From: JBAIYU01 sp036763085
Lineage (GTDB): Bacteria; Bacillota; Negativicutes; DSM-1736; Dendrosporobacteraceae
Direction of reading: 5' to 3'
Assembly (NCBI RefSeq): GCF_036763085.1
Contig: NZ_JBAIYU010000022.1
Coordinates: 1-64,000, forward strand
Length of the DNA: 64,000 bases
Shown one piece after another: positions 42,005 to 50,318 of the stretch. How positions within the stretch are numbered: position 1 is the first letter of the stretch; every line of letters starts with the position of its first letter. The notes below the pieces were generated by a model. It did no database searches and was not told the DNA's origin. It saw only the letters and a list, made by a program, of their open reading frames with translations. The position numbers and the translations under genes are program-made.

Positions 42005-42403
42005 TCTTTCACCTCAATTTCAAACAACCGATTTGCTATCTCCACCCTTTTGAAATCTTTCTAACTACAGCATTAAAAAATATTAATCATTGTATTTCTC
42101 CTTAGAATTCAGCATTTATTCCAAATTATACCACTGTCTCGCGCAACGTGCAAAGATGATGATTTAGTAAAAAATCGTTCCCTCACCTTTGCCGTTGACT
42201 ACAATAACCCGACAAGCACTTCAAAGCTTATCGATATTTCAGCTGTGGATGTACTTGTCATACCTTTTCGCAAAACTCCTTTTTCTTTCGGCATAAAAGT
42301 TGAAACCCACCACCCCTTAAGATCAAAATTCGCCTAAACTCAACGTCTAGGCGAACATAAATCACATATATTAATTTCATTTAAAAGCTTTGAGCCTTAT
42401 GGT
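42005..42403. other. Gap between the helicase and rlmD remnant 4
   Basis: It contains the helicase promoter region, a terminator (42329-42355) and a plus-strand frame open for about 100 codons up to a stop near 42358, but without a usable start codon. I recognise nothing in that frame and do not call it a gene. Confidence 0.4.
42329..42355 (-). terminator. Terminator after rlmD remnant 4
   Basis: TTCGCCTA/TAGGCGAA stem as at 23250-23274, with TTTTGATC following on the minus strand. It lies about 50 bases beyond the stop of the rlmD-tail copy, as in a genuine gene end. Confidence 0.65.
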
Positions 42404-42460
42404 TTAAGGCTTTTCCCTCTCTATCAAGTCTACACACTCGACGTGAAACGTCTATGAGAA
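42404..42460 (-). pseudogene. rlmD 3'-end remnant 4 (closest to the real gene arm)
   Basis: The minus-strand frame reads LFS-stop-TFHVECVDLIEREKP-stop. It includes the residues just before the HVEC box (FPQTFHVEC in rlmD), with the Gln codon CAG changed to TAG. Unlike the other copies it lacks the TATCA-(N)-TCTATCAAA arm, so it preserves more of the chromosomal rlmD side. Confidence 0.7.
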
Positions 42461-42559
42461 CAGAGGGTGGTCCCTTTCACAACCGTAGGCGTCTGGATAA
42501 ACATTTCATGTCTTTAAGCCTTAACACAATATTATCCCAAATAATGTTCTCATTATGCC

Positions 42560-42600
42560 ATTCCAGATATGTTTTGATAGACAGATGATACTGGTACACG
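42560..42600 (-). repeat. rlmD 3'-end-like remnant 5 (left arm only)
   Basis: The minus strand reads CCGTGTACCAGTATCATCTGTCTATCAAAACA, then diverges after a possible YLE codon run. The first part is the arm shared with remnants 2 and 6; the HVEC tail is lost. It lies about 100 bases from remnant 4. Confidence 0.55.
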
Positions 42601-42750
42601 GAATTAGCTATTTCGTGTAATGGTGCGAACTGATTATACTACTATCATTCACAACAATATTCTCAATCAACGCAAAAACATATCAACATCAAACTCTCCT
42701 ATCGCTTCAGCCACTGACAAAATGTGCATAAACTGCTTCGCTGTGCGCCA

Positions 42751-42784
42751 AACCCCGATTTTTTGACTGCAAAAATCCGGGTTT
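42751..42784 (-). terminator. Terminator of ettA
   Basis: AAACCCGGATTTTT/AAAAAATCGGGGTT stem with a 6-base loop, starting 13 bases after the ettA stop on the minus strand. Confidence 0.8.
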
Positions 42785-42796
42785 TTCAGTAGCTTC

Positions 42797-44479
42797 CTAG
42801 CGGGTAAGTTTTCTGAACTTCAGTCGATGCGGCTGATCGGCTTCTTTGCCAAGGCGTTTTTTGCGTTCGGCTTCGTAGTCCGAATAGTTACCCTCAAAGA
42901 AGGTCACGACGGAGTCACCCTCAAAAGCCATGATGTGACTCGCGATGCGATCAAGGAACCAGCGGTCGTGGCTGATGACCAACACGCAACCGGCAAAGTT
43001 CTCTAGTGCGTCTTCCAGGGCACGCATGGTGTTCACGTCAAGGTCGTTGGTGGGTTCGTCAAGGAGGATTACGTTGGCCCCGGCTTTCAGCATCTTGGCC
43101 ATATGAACGCGGTTGCGTTCACCGCCGGATAGCACGTCCACTTTCTTTTGCTGGTCCTGTCCTATGATGTTGAAGCGCGCGCAGTAAGCCCGAGAGTTAA
43201 TCTCGCGGTTGCCTAGCTTGATAGTGTCGTAGCCGTCGCTGATAACTTCGTAGACGGTTTTTCCGGGCTCAAGGGAGTCGCGGTTCTGGTCCACGTAAGC
43301 CAAACTAACGGTTTCGCCGACTTTTAGGGTACCACTGTCGGGCTTTTCCTGTCCGGTGATCATCTTGAAGAGAGTGGTTTTACCGGCTCCGTTTGGGCCA
43401 ATGATACCGACGATGGCTCCAGCCGGAATCATGAAGCTCATGTTTTCCATGAGCACCTTGTCGCCCATGGCTTTGCTGACATTCTCAGCTTCAATGACGA
43501 TCTTACCCAAGCGTGGTCCCGGTGGAATGTAAATTTCCAAATCCTTACCCAAGCGCTCAGACTCATGTGAAAGCATGGCTTCATAAGCATTAATCCTGGC
43601 TTTACTCTTGGCGTGGCGTCCTTTGGGAGCCATGCGGATCCACTCAAGTTCCCGGGCCAGGGTCTTCTGGCGTTCGGCTTCGCCTTTTTCTTCGTTGGCC
43701 AGACGTTGTTGCTTTTGTTCCAACCAGGAAGAGTAGTTGCCCTTCCAGGGAATGCCGCGACCGCGATCAAGTTCAAGAATCCATCCCGCCACGTTGTCAA
43801 GGAAGTAACGGTCGTGGGTTACGGCAATTACAGTACCGGGGAAAGTTTTTAAAAAATGTTCCAACCAGGAGACCGATTCAGCGTCCAGGTGGTTGGTTGG
43901 TTCGTCCAGAAGCAGGATGTCCGGGTTTTTCAGCAGCAGGCGGCACAATGCCACACGGCGGCGTTCACCGCCCGAAATCACCGAAACCGATGAGTCGGGC
44001 GGAGGGCAGCGCAAGGCGTCCATGGCCATTTCAAGCTTGGAGTCCAGATCCCAGACGCCCTTGCTGTCCATAAGTTCCTGCACTTCACCCTGGCGGGTGA
44101 TAAGCGCGTCCATTTCGTCCGGTTCCATGGGCTCGGAAAATTTGGAGTTGATGGCTTCGTATTCATCACGAATCTGAACCAGTTCTTTTACGCCTTCTTC
44201 CACTACCTCGCGCACGGTGCGGGTTTCATCCACCAACGGCTCCTGAGGGAGATAACCGATGGTGTAGCCGGGGGCGAGAACGGTCTTACCGTCAAAGCTC
44301 TGATCTTCTCCGGCCAGTATTTTGAGGAGCGAACTTTTGCCGGATCCGTTCAGACCCAGGACACCGATTTTTGCTCCGTAAAAGTAAGAGAGCGAAATGT
44401 CCTTGAGGACTTCTTTCTGCCCGTGTTTTTTAGATACACGGATCATGGAATAAATAATTTTGTCTATTTCCTGACTCAT
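42797..44479 (-). CDS. ettA: Energy-dependent translational throttle protein EttA (ABC-F)
   Basis: 560 residues. It has two ABC domains, each with Walker A (GLNGSGKSS; GPNGAGKTT), signature (SGGERRRVAL; SGGERNRVHM) and Walker B (LLLDEPTNHLDAES; ILLDEPTNDLDVNT). The arm and P-site tRNA interaction motif lie between them (AEAERQ-like helix, KGRHAKSKARINAYE), as in EttA. It binds the ribosomal E site and adjusts elongation to ATP/ADP. The gene is visibly richer in G and C than every neighbour, with proteobacteria-like codon use, and lies between rlmD remnants. I therefore infer recent horizontal acquisition. Confidence 0.93.
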   Translation of the reverse strand: MSQEIDKIIYSMIRVSKKHGQKEVLKDISLSYFYGAKIGVLGLNGSGKSSLLKILAGEDQSFDGKTVLAPGYTIGYLPQEPLVDETRTVREVVEEGVKELVQIRDEYEAINSKFSEPMEPDEMDALITRQGEVQELMDSKGVWDLDSKLEMAMDALRCPPPDSSVSVISGGERRRVALCRLLLKNPDILLLDEPTNHLDAESVSWLEHFLKTFPGTVIAVTHDRYFLDNVAGWILELDRGRGIPWKGNYSSWLEQKQQRLANEEKGEAERQKTLARELEWIRMAPKGRHAKSKARINAYEAMLSHESERLGKDLEIYIPPGPRLGKIVIEAENVSKAMGDKVLMENMSFMIPAGAIVGIIGPNGAGKTTLFKMITGQEKPDSGTLKVGETVSLAYVDQNRDSLEPGKTVYEVISDGYDTIKLGNREINSRAYCARFNIIGQDQQKKVDVLSGGERNRVHMAKMLKAGANVILLDEPTNDLDVNTMRALEDALENFAGCVLVISHDRWFLDRIASHIMAFEGDSVVTFFEGNYSDYEAERKKRLGKEADQPHRLKFRKLTR

Positions 44480-44646
44480 TTACTCACCTCTTAAAAATTT
44501 TTAGTTAAAAGTAATAATACTATCTTGATAATACTATCAAGTTTACGGGCAAACAAACTAATTCTTCATAACAATTAAAAACAAGTGCAATTATCTAAAT
44601 ATAATTATAGCACATCCCACATATCCTTCTGCAATGAAACCAGAAA

Positions 44647-44665
44647 GCCTGGGATATACCCAGGC
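44647..44665. terminator. GCCTGGG/CCCAGGC hairpin upstream of ettA
   Basis: A perfect 7-bp stem with a 5-base loop, then TTTCTGGTTTC on the minus strand. It could insulate ettA from transcription arriving from the island to its right. Otherwise the 44480-45011 gap holds only remnant 6. Confidence 0.5.
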
Positions 44666-44779
44666 AATGCTTAAACGTTAAAAAGCTTTTTGTCATTTTT
44701 TTGATTGGCAACTTACTTACCTCAATTACTACCTTATGACGATCCCAGAGTTAATGTCAGCACTCCCACTTGAATATTC

Positions 44780-44862
44780 CTACTGTTGCACGATCGTGGT
44801 GTCTTTCCTTTGCAGGAGTGTGACTGTCTCAACGTGTGTTTTGATAGAAAGGTAATACTAAT
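44780..44862 (-). repeat. rlmD 3'-end-like remnant 6
   Basis: The minus strand reads YLSIKTHVETVTLLQRKD and nine further codons to a stop at 44780. The HVETVTLL form is the commonest C-terminal wording of RlmD in other Firmicutes, so this copy may derive from a foreign rlmD rather than the local gene. The upstream arm (ATTAGTATTACC) is shared with remnants 2 and 5. Confidence 0.7.
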
Positions 44863-45011
44863 TAGCGGAATTGGATATTCGCTCAATGGTCTCGCCCTAT
44901 TTTTCTAGAGAGGGTACCCTGTCTCGTCGAGATATACTGATCCAGTAGAAAAAACATCAGGTGTTATGGAAGGGTTAACCTTATCATTCAATAACATTAT
45001 CATTGATGAAG

Positions 45012-45764
45012 TTATCGTGCCCCATAACTTAGCTTGTACTCACATTTCGGATAATTTGAACAACCATAAAACCTACCATAAGGTCCATCTCGAACGACTA
45101 AACTTCCACCACACCTGGGGCAAACTAGTGATTTTTCCTTTGATTTACATTCGCGGACATGATTTTGAACCTGATGATAATGCTCCATTTTTGCCACTTT
45201 ATCTTGGATTTTAACTTTATTTAGTCTATCTGCGATAGAATTAACTTGCTTAATTGATAAACTGGGGATTCCTCTAATATCCATAATGGTTCGAAAGAGT
45301 TGATGGTCATAAACGACTGGTATTTGGGACCTTACGTTTTTTAATTCTGCACTACCGGCAAAAACAACGATGGAATGGTACTTAACTCGTTCAAAACCTG
45401 AGAGTGCTTCCTTTAAAGCATATATATGTGCCCAGTTTTGCTTTATCGGGTTCCTGAATTTCGTTTTAACATCATAATGAGATTGAGTCCAATATTCTGA
45501 ATGCTCGTTCCCGTGAATCCAACCACTGTAGTTTTTAGTTTCAATAACAAAGATACCATATATTGAGATGACGATATGGTCAATTTGGCTACTTCCCCTA
45601 CCCGTTCTTATCAAAACATCGTTAAAGACTTTGTATTCTTCATCCTTAAGCTTGTCCAATTGCCTTGCTACTCGTGATTCGCCTATGTAACCCTTGATTT
45701 TAGGCGCGTATAACATGTAAAGAACAACCAAAACAATTAGGCTTACAAACAAAATTTCGTTCAA
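45012..45764 (-). CDS. NERD domain nuclease-related protein with topoisomerase-type zinc finger
   Basis: 250 residues. An N-terminal hydrophobic anchor (about 3-20) precedes a NERD domain (about 25-150: KGYIGESRVARQLDKL, YKVFNDVLIRTGRGSSQIDHIVISIYGIFVIETKNYSG). A C-terminal C4 zinc finger of the topoisomerase I type follows (SLVCPRCGGSLVVRDGPYGRFYGCSNYPKCEYKL). NERD is a PD-(D/E)XK-like fold; the Asp and Glu-x-Lys are kept. Such proteins are typical of mobile regions and may process DNA. It is the first gene of the island right of remnant 6. Confidence 0.88.
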   Translation of the reverse strand: MNEILFVSLIVLVVLYMLYAPKIKGYIGESRVARQLDKLKDEEYKVFNDVLIRTGRGSSQIDHIVISIYGIFVIETKNYSGWIHGNEHSEYWTQSHYDVKTKFRNPIKQNWAHIYALKEALSGFERVKYHSIVVFAGSAELKNVRSQIPVVYDHQLFRTIMDIRGIPSLSIKQVNSIADRLNKVKIQDKVAKMEHYHQVQNHVRECKSKEKSLVCPRCGGSLVVRDGPYGRFYGCSNYPKCEYKLSYGAR

Positions 45765-45845
45765 ATCTTTTCCCTTTCTCTAATTGCTTTAAACTATTGG
45801 TATTCCGCCACTAAAAAAGCATCTACTTGTCAAGGGAGACGATAA

Positions 45846-46559
45846 TCAGGCACTTAGTTTTCTAAGGTCTTCTATTAGAACTTTGATGTCCCCCACTATA
45901 TTTTTAAAGTCCTGCATAATATCTTTTTCTAAATAACACGGAGTTTCACTATAAGGCTTACTTCGTGAAAACTTTGCCATTACCACGAACCCATTTAAAG
46001 TTTTCGATGTTTGAATGCCGTTTATCCGGTTTACTATATTGCTACTTAGATAGGGCTCATAAATACCAAGCGTTCTCGAAAGGCTGTCGCTTAACTGTTT
46101 TATTTGCTCCAATATTTCTTCTAACTTACTTTTATCTTTATCAACAACCGATTTCGTAGTTAAGTCAATTTGTGAAATGGCATTATAGTAGTCATCATTA
46201 AAACAATTATTGCTATAGTCTATCTTGAATGCAGCAAAATTTTTCCCTTCTGCTCTTGGGTCTAAAACATAAAAAGCTAAAAATAAAAATATTTCATATG
46301 CAGATATTACTCTCTTAGCAGCAATACTTTCCCTAACTTTTCGTTCCCTTTCAGCCTTAAATCTGATTACTTGGTCATACAAGAAAATCAGAATTACACT
46401 ACTTACTAAGCCAGTACCTAAATTAAACAAGAGATCTTTCCACCAAGGTATCATTGAATACTTTCCGAAATCATAAATTAGAAGTTGTGCTGCTATATCA
46501 GCAGACCAATAGATTAAATATAGCCCTACACACAGAGTTAAAATCAACAATATATTCAT
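45846..46559 (-). CDS. Two-helix membrane protein of unknown function
   Basis: 237 residues. A signal-anchor-like helix (about 2-28) and a second hydrophobic helix (about 42-65: LLFNLGTGLVSSVILIFLYDQVIRF) are followed by a charged cytosolic domain. That domain has a coiled-coil-like stretch KDKSKLEEILEQIKQLSDSLSRTL near 150-175. I recognise no family. Position within the island between nuclease-like genes is compatible with a membrane effector, which is only a suggestion. Confidence 0.55.
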   Translation of the reverse strand: MNILLILTLCVGLYLIYWSADIAAQLLIYDFGKYSMIPWWKDLLFNLGTGLVSSVILIFLYDQVIRFKAERERKVRESIAAKRVISAYEIFLFLAFYVLDPRAEGKNFAAFKIDYSNNCFNDDYYNAISQIDLTTKSVVDKDKSKLEEILEQIKQLSDSLSRTLGIYEPYLSSNIVNRINGIQTSKTLNGFVVMAKFSRSKPYSETPCYLEKDIMQDFKNIVGDIKVLIEDLRKLSA

Positions 46560-46646
46560 AATTCACCCAATCAATTTATTTTGCGGTAGTCAGCTTGTTT
46601 TTGTCACCGGTTTTTTAATTTCTCATCAGTATCTCTAATCTTCTAG

Positions 46647-47564
46647 TTATACTCTTTGATAGTGCAGGTTAATCACTCCAACTTTTAGTGGTATAAATCT
46701 TTCAGATGTAATTATCCTATATTCCTTAAAGAACTCATACGATCCCAAAGGAGCAAGATTCTTACTTTCGAAACTTTTATCTATTTCGTCTTCATTAAAA
46801 ACAAGGCGCTCAATTTCTCTTTTCACAATAGAAGAGTCTTTTAGTTTAGAAAGCATTATTATATACACTTCTTTTTCTTGACCAGTAAAATGTTTTCTAA
46901 CCGCCTGGTTGAACGCATTTTCAAACGTTGCTTTTCCATCCCACCATTTGAACTCTCCGGTTATAAATTCTAAGTAATTATCCCTGTTAGTTACTTTAAA
47001 ATCTACTCGCCCATCATAATTAAACGCTTCTCCTTCAGCCTGTTTGAATACCAGCTTTAGCGTGAGTAGAAATATATCTCTAATTAAAGGTTCGTCTTGA
47101 TCGTGCAACGATTCGGGATGCTGCCTGCAAAAAAACTGAAAACTATGAATAGTCTCGAATACTTTGTCCGCAAAAGATCCAGAAAAGTCTGGTACTGGTG
47201 TAGAACTCAAAATAAAGTTCTGAAATGCAGTAATAGTAGCCTCCGCTCTAAACCAGTAGGAACGTGATACTGAAATCGCAATCAAATCATTTGTTACAAA
47301 CGTGCAATAGGCATTCGTGGTAATTCCAAATTTGTTTTGTATAAATATTGGAACTATTTCCTCAGGCCTAATCCCTTCGGTTAATATTTCTCTCCGTTGG
47401 CTTATATCAAACACTCTTGCATGTACTTGGTTATTCTCCCCTTTGAGTAGTATGATGCTCACTGAGTCGTAACTTAGTTGGTCTTTTATTTGATTTTTAA
47501 CTATATCTTCTATCTCATTTACTGTTTTGTATATAATATAGTCTTCCTGATCCCGATTTTTCAA
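46647..47564 (-). CDS. Putative PD-(D/E)XK nuclease-like protein
   Basis: 305 residues, not matched to a known family by eye. The region about 185-235 reads NYDGRVDFKVTNRDNYLE...TGEFKWWDGKATFENAFNQAVRKH. An Asp strand followed by Glu-x-Lys and then a helix with Gln is the layout of a PD-(D/E)XK active site. The N-terminal part (DSVSIILLKGENNQVHARV...) is a separate alpha/beta region. It lies upstream of an HExxH protein on neither side with overlap (76-base gap), probably the same transcript as the genes after it. Confidence 0.5.
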   Translation of the reverse strand: MKNRDQEDYIIYKTVNEIEDIVKNQIKDQLSYDSVSIILLKGENNQVHARVFDISQRREILTEGIRPEEIVPIFIQNKFGITTNAYCTFVTNDLIAISVSRSYWFRAEATITAFQNFILSSTPVPDFSGSFADKVFETIHSFQFFCRQHPESLHDQDEPLIRDIFLLTLKLVFKQAEGEAFNYDGRVDFKVTNRDNYLEFITGEFKWWDGKATFENAFNQAVRKHFTGQEKEVYIIMLSKLKDSSIVKREIERLVFNEDEIDKSFESKNLAPLGSYEFFKEYRIITSERFIPLKVGVINLHYQRV

Positions 47565-47639
47565 AACATCAATCCTCCAAAGACATTTTTTAACAAAAAA
47601 ATATTCAACTACAGCACTTGGGCCACTTCGCTAAAAACT

Positions 47640-48416
47640 TTATTTTAACAAAGGCATCTCCTGCGCATTATATAGTTTAATACCTAGCTTTTCATAATCA
47701 ATTTCAATCATTGCACAAGTTTGACTAAAAGCTTCTTTTATGGAATTCGAGTCCAGGTTGTTAAAATTATATAACGGTAAGGTTTCAGCCAGCGAAATCA
47801 TTTGTTTAAATTCAAACTTCGCAACATAGTCGAGCAGTTCATCATATACTTCTGTCGGTAATCGATGCTTTGAATCAATTATCATGTTCAGTATACGATA
47901 ATAATCATTCTGATCACTATTTGACATACTGAGGATTCCACTAATGCATTCATCCTTTTTACGTTCAAAGAACCCTTCTAATGGAAATCCTTTTTTGATT
48001 GTTATGTTATCAACAACAGAATGAATAGCTGTATTGAATATCATCGCAACAAGTTCTGATTTTTTATAATCCATAGAAATATGTTCTTGATATATACAAC
48101 AGTAATTCTCTTTAGACCAGGAATAAATATGTGCCAATTCGTGTGCTATATCGTATTCTTCAGCATCATGAAGATTAACTCCTATCTTAATAAGGTAGTC
48201 ATGTTGGTATAGTTCTTTTGCCTCGGCTTCCAAAGCTTTAAATGTAACATTAGCATATACGTTGCTGTTAACTGAAAGTTCTGCGGGAATAATTACGGCG
48301 TTTTTTAATGTAGATTGCGTTTCAATCCAGAATTCTTGTAACTTTGGACTAAAGCTATCCCATATTTCTTTAATAACCGGCTGGTAAGCAACTACGTCCT
48401 GCGGTATCCTATTCAT
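47640..48416 (-). CDS. Putative HExxH zinc metallopeptidase
   Basis: 258 residues from the ATG at 48416, eight bases after AGAGGAG. The centre reads EEYDIAHELAHIYSWSKENYC, a gluzincin-like HExxH helix with hydrophobic flanks. A possible third ligand is the acidic segment about 40-60 residues later (KSELVAMIFNTAIHSVVDNI). No signal peptide is seen, so it is cytosolic, as ImmA/IrrE peptidases are. It is not a clear ImmA by sequence. It is paired with the PD-(D/E)XK-like gene downstream. Confidence 0.55.
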   Translation of the reverse strand: MNRIPQDVVAYQPVIKEIWDSFSPKLQEFWIETQSTLKNAVIIPAELSVNSNVYANVTFKALEAEAKELYQHDYLIKIGVNLHDAEEYDIAHELAHIYSWSKENYCCIYQEHISMDYKKSELVAMIFNTAIHSVVDNITIKKGFPLEGFFERKKDECISGILSMSNSDQNDYYRILNMIIDSKHRLPTEVYDELLDYVAKFEFKQMISLAETLPLYNFNNLDSNSIKEAFSQTCAMIEIDYEKLGIKLYNAQEMPLLK

Positions 48417-48485
48417 AAAACCTACTCCTCTCTTTAAAGCTAACTTCAATGAATTGCAGAGCGACCGATAGCAGCACCTATGTAA

Positions 48486-48527
48486 AAATAACCATAACTT
48501 ACTTTAAAAGTAAACTATGGTTATTTT
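48486..48527 (-). terminator. Terminator after the small zinc-ribbon genes
   Basis: AAAATAACCATA/TATGGTTATTTT stem (with an inner extension) and a 7-base AT loop. It separates the small zinc-ribbon genes from the HExxH gene. Confidence 0.75.
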
Positions 48528-48684
48528 ACTATTTGAGCTAAACCCGCCATACATTTAGCGTAGAGAAATTAGACGTAGCCACTACCAAATCGTCTCCGAA
48601 TAAAAAGTCGATTAAGCTTAGTGATAGGTAACTGCATGGCGAGGGGATATTAATCCTAAACAATATCTTAGTCCAAAACTATCA

Positions 48685-48888
48685 TTATATGGGTCGACCA
48701 CAAGAAGGACAAACCCGTAGCGAAGACACAGGACCAGCATTTAGCCCTGCATTCTTTCTCATCGTTGGTCCAGCAAAAACGCCTTCAGTAAGGAGGAATT
48801 TATTTAGTAAATGCTTATCTAAATTGTCCTTTTCCGCTTGAGACATAGTTTCATACCAATTTTCAAAAGCTTCTATAGCTTTGCTCAT
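48685..48888 (-). CDS. Small protein with C-terminal CPxCG zinc knuckle (paralogue A)
   Basis: 67 residues. A helical N-terminal half (IEAFENWYETMSQAEKDNLDKHLLNKF) leads to a Gly/Ala-rich linker (FAGPTMRKNAGLNAGPVSS) and a terminal VCPSCGRPI. The neighbour upstream has the same three-part layout, ending QCPNCGYRID, so the two are paralogues. A single CxxC suggests zinc binding as a dimer. The function is unknown. It is part of the island transcript. Confidence 0.55.
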   Translation of the reverse strand: MSKAIEAFENWYETMSQAEKDNLDKHLLNKFLLTEGVFAGPTMRKNAGLNAGPVSSLRVCPSCGRPI

Positions 48889-48911
48889 GAAAGAAATCCC
48901 CCTAGTTAGTT

Positions 48912-49109
48912 TTAGTCAATACGGTATCCACAATTGGGACATTGCTTGGATTTCGGGGCCGGCCCGCCGCCTATCCCTAGCTTTCTCCTATATCGTTTCT
49001 TTGACATTTCCGTATCCATTTCAAAGCTATTAATACTATTAATCACTTCAAGTTTTTTTTCAGTACTAAGTTTTCTAAACCAAATTGAAAATAATATTAT
49101 TTTATCCAT
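48912..49109 (-). CDS. Small protein with C-terminal CPxCG zinc knuckle (paralogue B)
   Basis: 65 residues from the ATG at 49109 (AGGAAG six bases upstream). It has a helical N-terminus (ILFSIWFRKLSTEKKLEVINSI), a basic GIGGGPAPKSK linker and terminal CPNCGYRID. It shows weak but ordered similarity to paralogue A 23 bases downstream. Its start lies two bases after the stop of the 2-TM zinc-ribbon protein, so the three small Cys genes form one unit. Confidence 0.55.
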   Translation of the reverse strand: MDKIILFSIWFRKLSTEKKLEVINSINSFEMDTEMSKKRYRRKLGIGGGPAPKSKQCPNCGYRID

Positions 49110-49111
49110 AT

Positions 49112-49693
49112 TCAACTTCCTAATTTGCATCTACATGCTTCACACCGTTTTTGAAAAAACCAGCCACGTTTTGCATTCCATAGAGCTGTGTTACATACCG
49201 GACACTTAGCGTTCCTATCTAGTTGCTTTAAATTAGCAACATACACTTTCTGTATTTTTCCTTTACTTATCGAAGCGAGAAGTATACTATCCTGGTTATT
49301 AACACTATCAACTCTTTGAGAAAACAAATTCATTTCATCAGTTGTTATACCTTTGGAAAGAAAATAGTCTACATCTTGAACTACCCGCGTATTATTTTCT
49401 AGTCCGAGATGATAATCAATGCTTTTTTGATCATTATTATTAATTAACGACCAAACTGAATAGCATGCCGTAAAAATCGAAAGAAATAATGAAATTAATC
49501 CTATACTATTTTCATATGGCTGACCTTTGGCCCAATATAAAGCAAAAAAGAACATTATCGGAATAATTAGAGTAATTACATAATAAACTTTTTGGTAAAA
49601 ATTCCATTCCTTAATTTTTGCAAGATATAAAGTCTTGGCATTCATTGCGTCAAGCTTAAATTGATTCAATTTATCTATTGTTTCAGGTGACAT
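49112..49693 (-). CDS. Two-TM, C-terminal zinc-ribbon protein (SLATT-like)
   Basis: 193 residues. A soluble helix precedes two hydrophobic helices (about 33-52 and 62-82), then a long helical region and a C-terminal Cys4 cluster CPVC-x16-CEAC. Two spans with flanking helices resemble SLATT effectors, which are thought to form pores when activated by nucleotide signals. The terminal zinc ribbon recalls mobilome CxxC-type SLATT relatives. The assignment is tentative, because no sensor or synthetase gene is next to it. Confidence 0.5.
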   Translation of the reverse strand: MSPETIDKLNQFKLDAMNAKTLYLAKIKEWNFYQKVYYVITLIIPIMFFFALYWAKGQPYENSIGLISLFLSIFTACYSVWSLINNNDQKSIDYHLGLENNTRVVQDVDYFLSKGITTDEMNLFSQRVDSVNNQDSILLASISKGKIQKVYVANLKQLDRNAKCPVCNTALWNAKRGWFFQKRCEACRCKLGS

Positions 49694-49849
49694 GATTACT
49701 CCAATTTTGTGAATTATATATAATTTTCCATTTTTTATATTTTACCACGTTAAAATATAAAAAAACAAGCAACTTCGATACTCCTGATTTAAGTATTGGA
49801 AAAAATCAAAACTAAAGTCCTATAATATGCCATTCTGTAAACAACAAAA

Positions 49850-49882
49850 GCCAGAGTTGGCGCACCTTTGCCGCCTCCTGGC
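49850..49882 (-). terminator. Terminator after the MazG-like gene
   Basis: GCCAGAG...CTCCTGGC with an inner GGCG/CGCC stem, about 110 bases past the MazG-like stop. The T-run is weak. Apart from this, 49694-49993 holds nothing I can identify. Confidence 0.5.
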
Positions 49883-49993
49883 TCTCTTTCTGGCCTTTAT
49901 GCAATTTATGCAATAGAAAAGTTGTATAAACATCTCAAAACATACTCATCTAGGTTATAAATATACAATGCAGTCTGTCTTGATATTAGCTTT

Positions 49994-50314
49994 TCAACCA
50001 CTAACCTTCTCAAGGATGATCCTTTTTTCAAAGCCCCCGCGCTCAGCTAATTTCTTCTGGCGAATTTCCTCCACCCGTGTGGGGTCGAGATTAAATGTAT
50101 GAAACAAGGAAAAAATGACTTCTAGCATATCCGCCGCCTCTTCTTCATTCGGCGTTTGGCTAAACTCCAGTAGCTCTTCCCTAAGCTTCTCGATTAAGAA
50201 TTGCTGATATTCTTTTTCTTTAGCGATATGATAGCTGTACTGCTTGCCATGACTTTCAATGATATCGAGAATTTTATCTCTAACCAGTTTATTATGGATT
50301 ACTTCTCCTGCCAC
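49994..50314 (-). CDS. MazG-like / phosphoribosyl-ATP pyrophosphohydrolase-like protein
   Basis: 106 residues beginning VIHNKLVRDKILDIIESHGKQYSY, a wording shared by a family of all-alpha NTP pyrophosphohydrolases. The metal-binding acidic helix follows (EKLREELLEFSQTPNEEEAADMLEVIFSLF: ExxE...ExxD). It probably hydrolyses a nucleoside triphosphate or its modified form. It lies four bases after the HNH gene, co-transcribed with it. Comparable genes occur beside restriction-like systems. Confidence 0.8.
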   Translation of the reverse strand: MAGEVIHNKLVRDKILDIIESHGKQYSYHIAKEKEYQQFLIEKLREELLEFSQTPNEEEAADMLEVIFSLFHTFNLDPTRVEEIRQKKLAERGGFEKRIILEKVSG

Positions 50315-50318
50315 AGTA

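Noticed and set aside
42040..42357. Plus-strand frame open for about 100 codons
   Set aside because: It lacks a start codon and any recognisable motif; it may be a decayed gene or chance, so it is not annotated.
20949..44862. The rlmD-tail segments as independent small genes
   Set aside because: They carry stops or frameshifts or lack starts, and are shorter than 30 codons; they are better explained as remnants of a gene end.
44966..45214. Plus-strand frame opposite the NERD gene
   Set aside because: It is antisense to the conserved zinc-finger end of the NERD gene and has no ribosome binding site.
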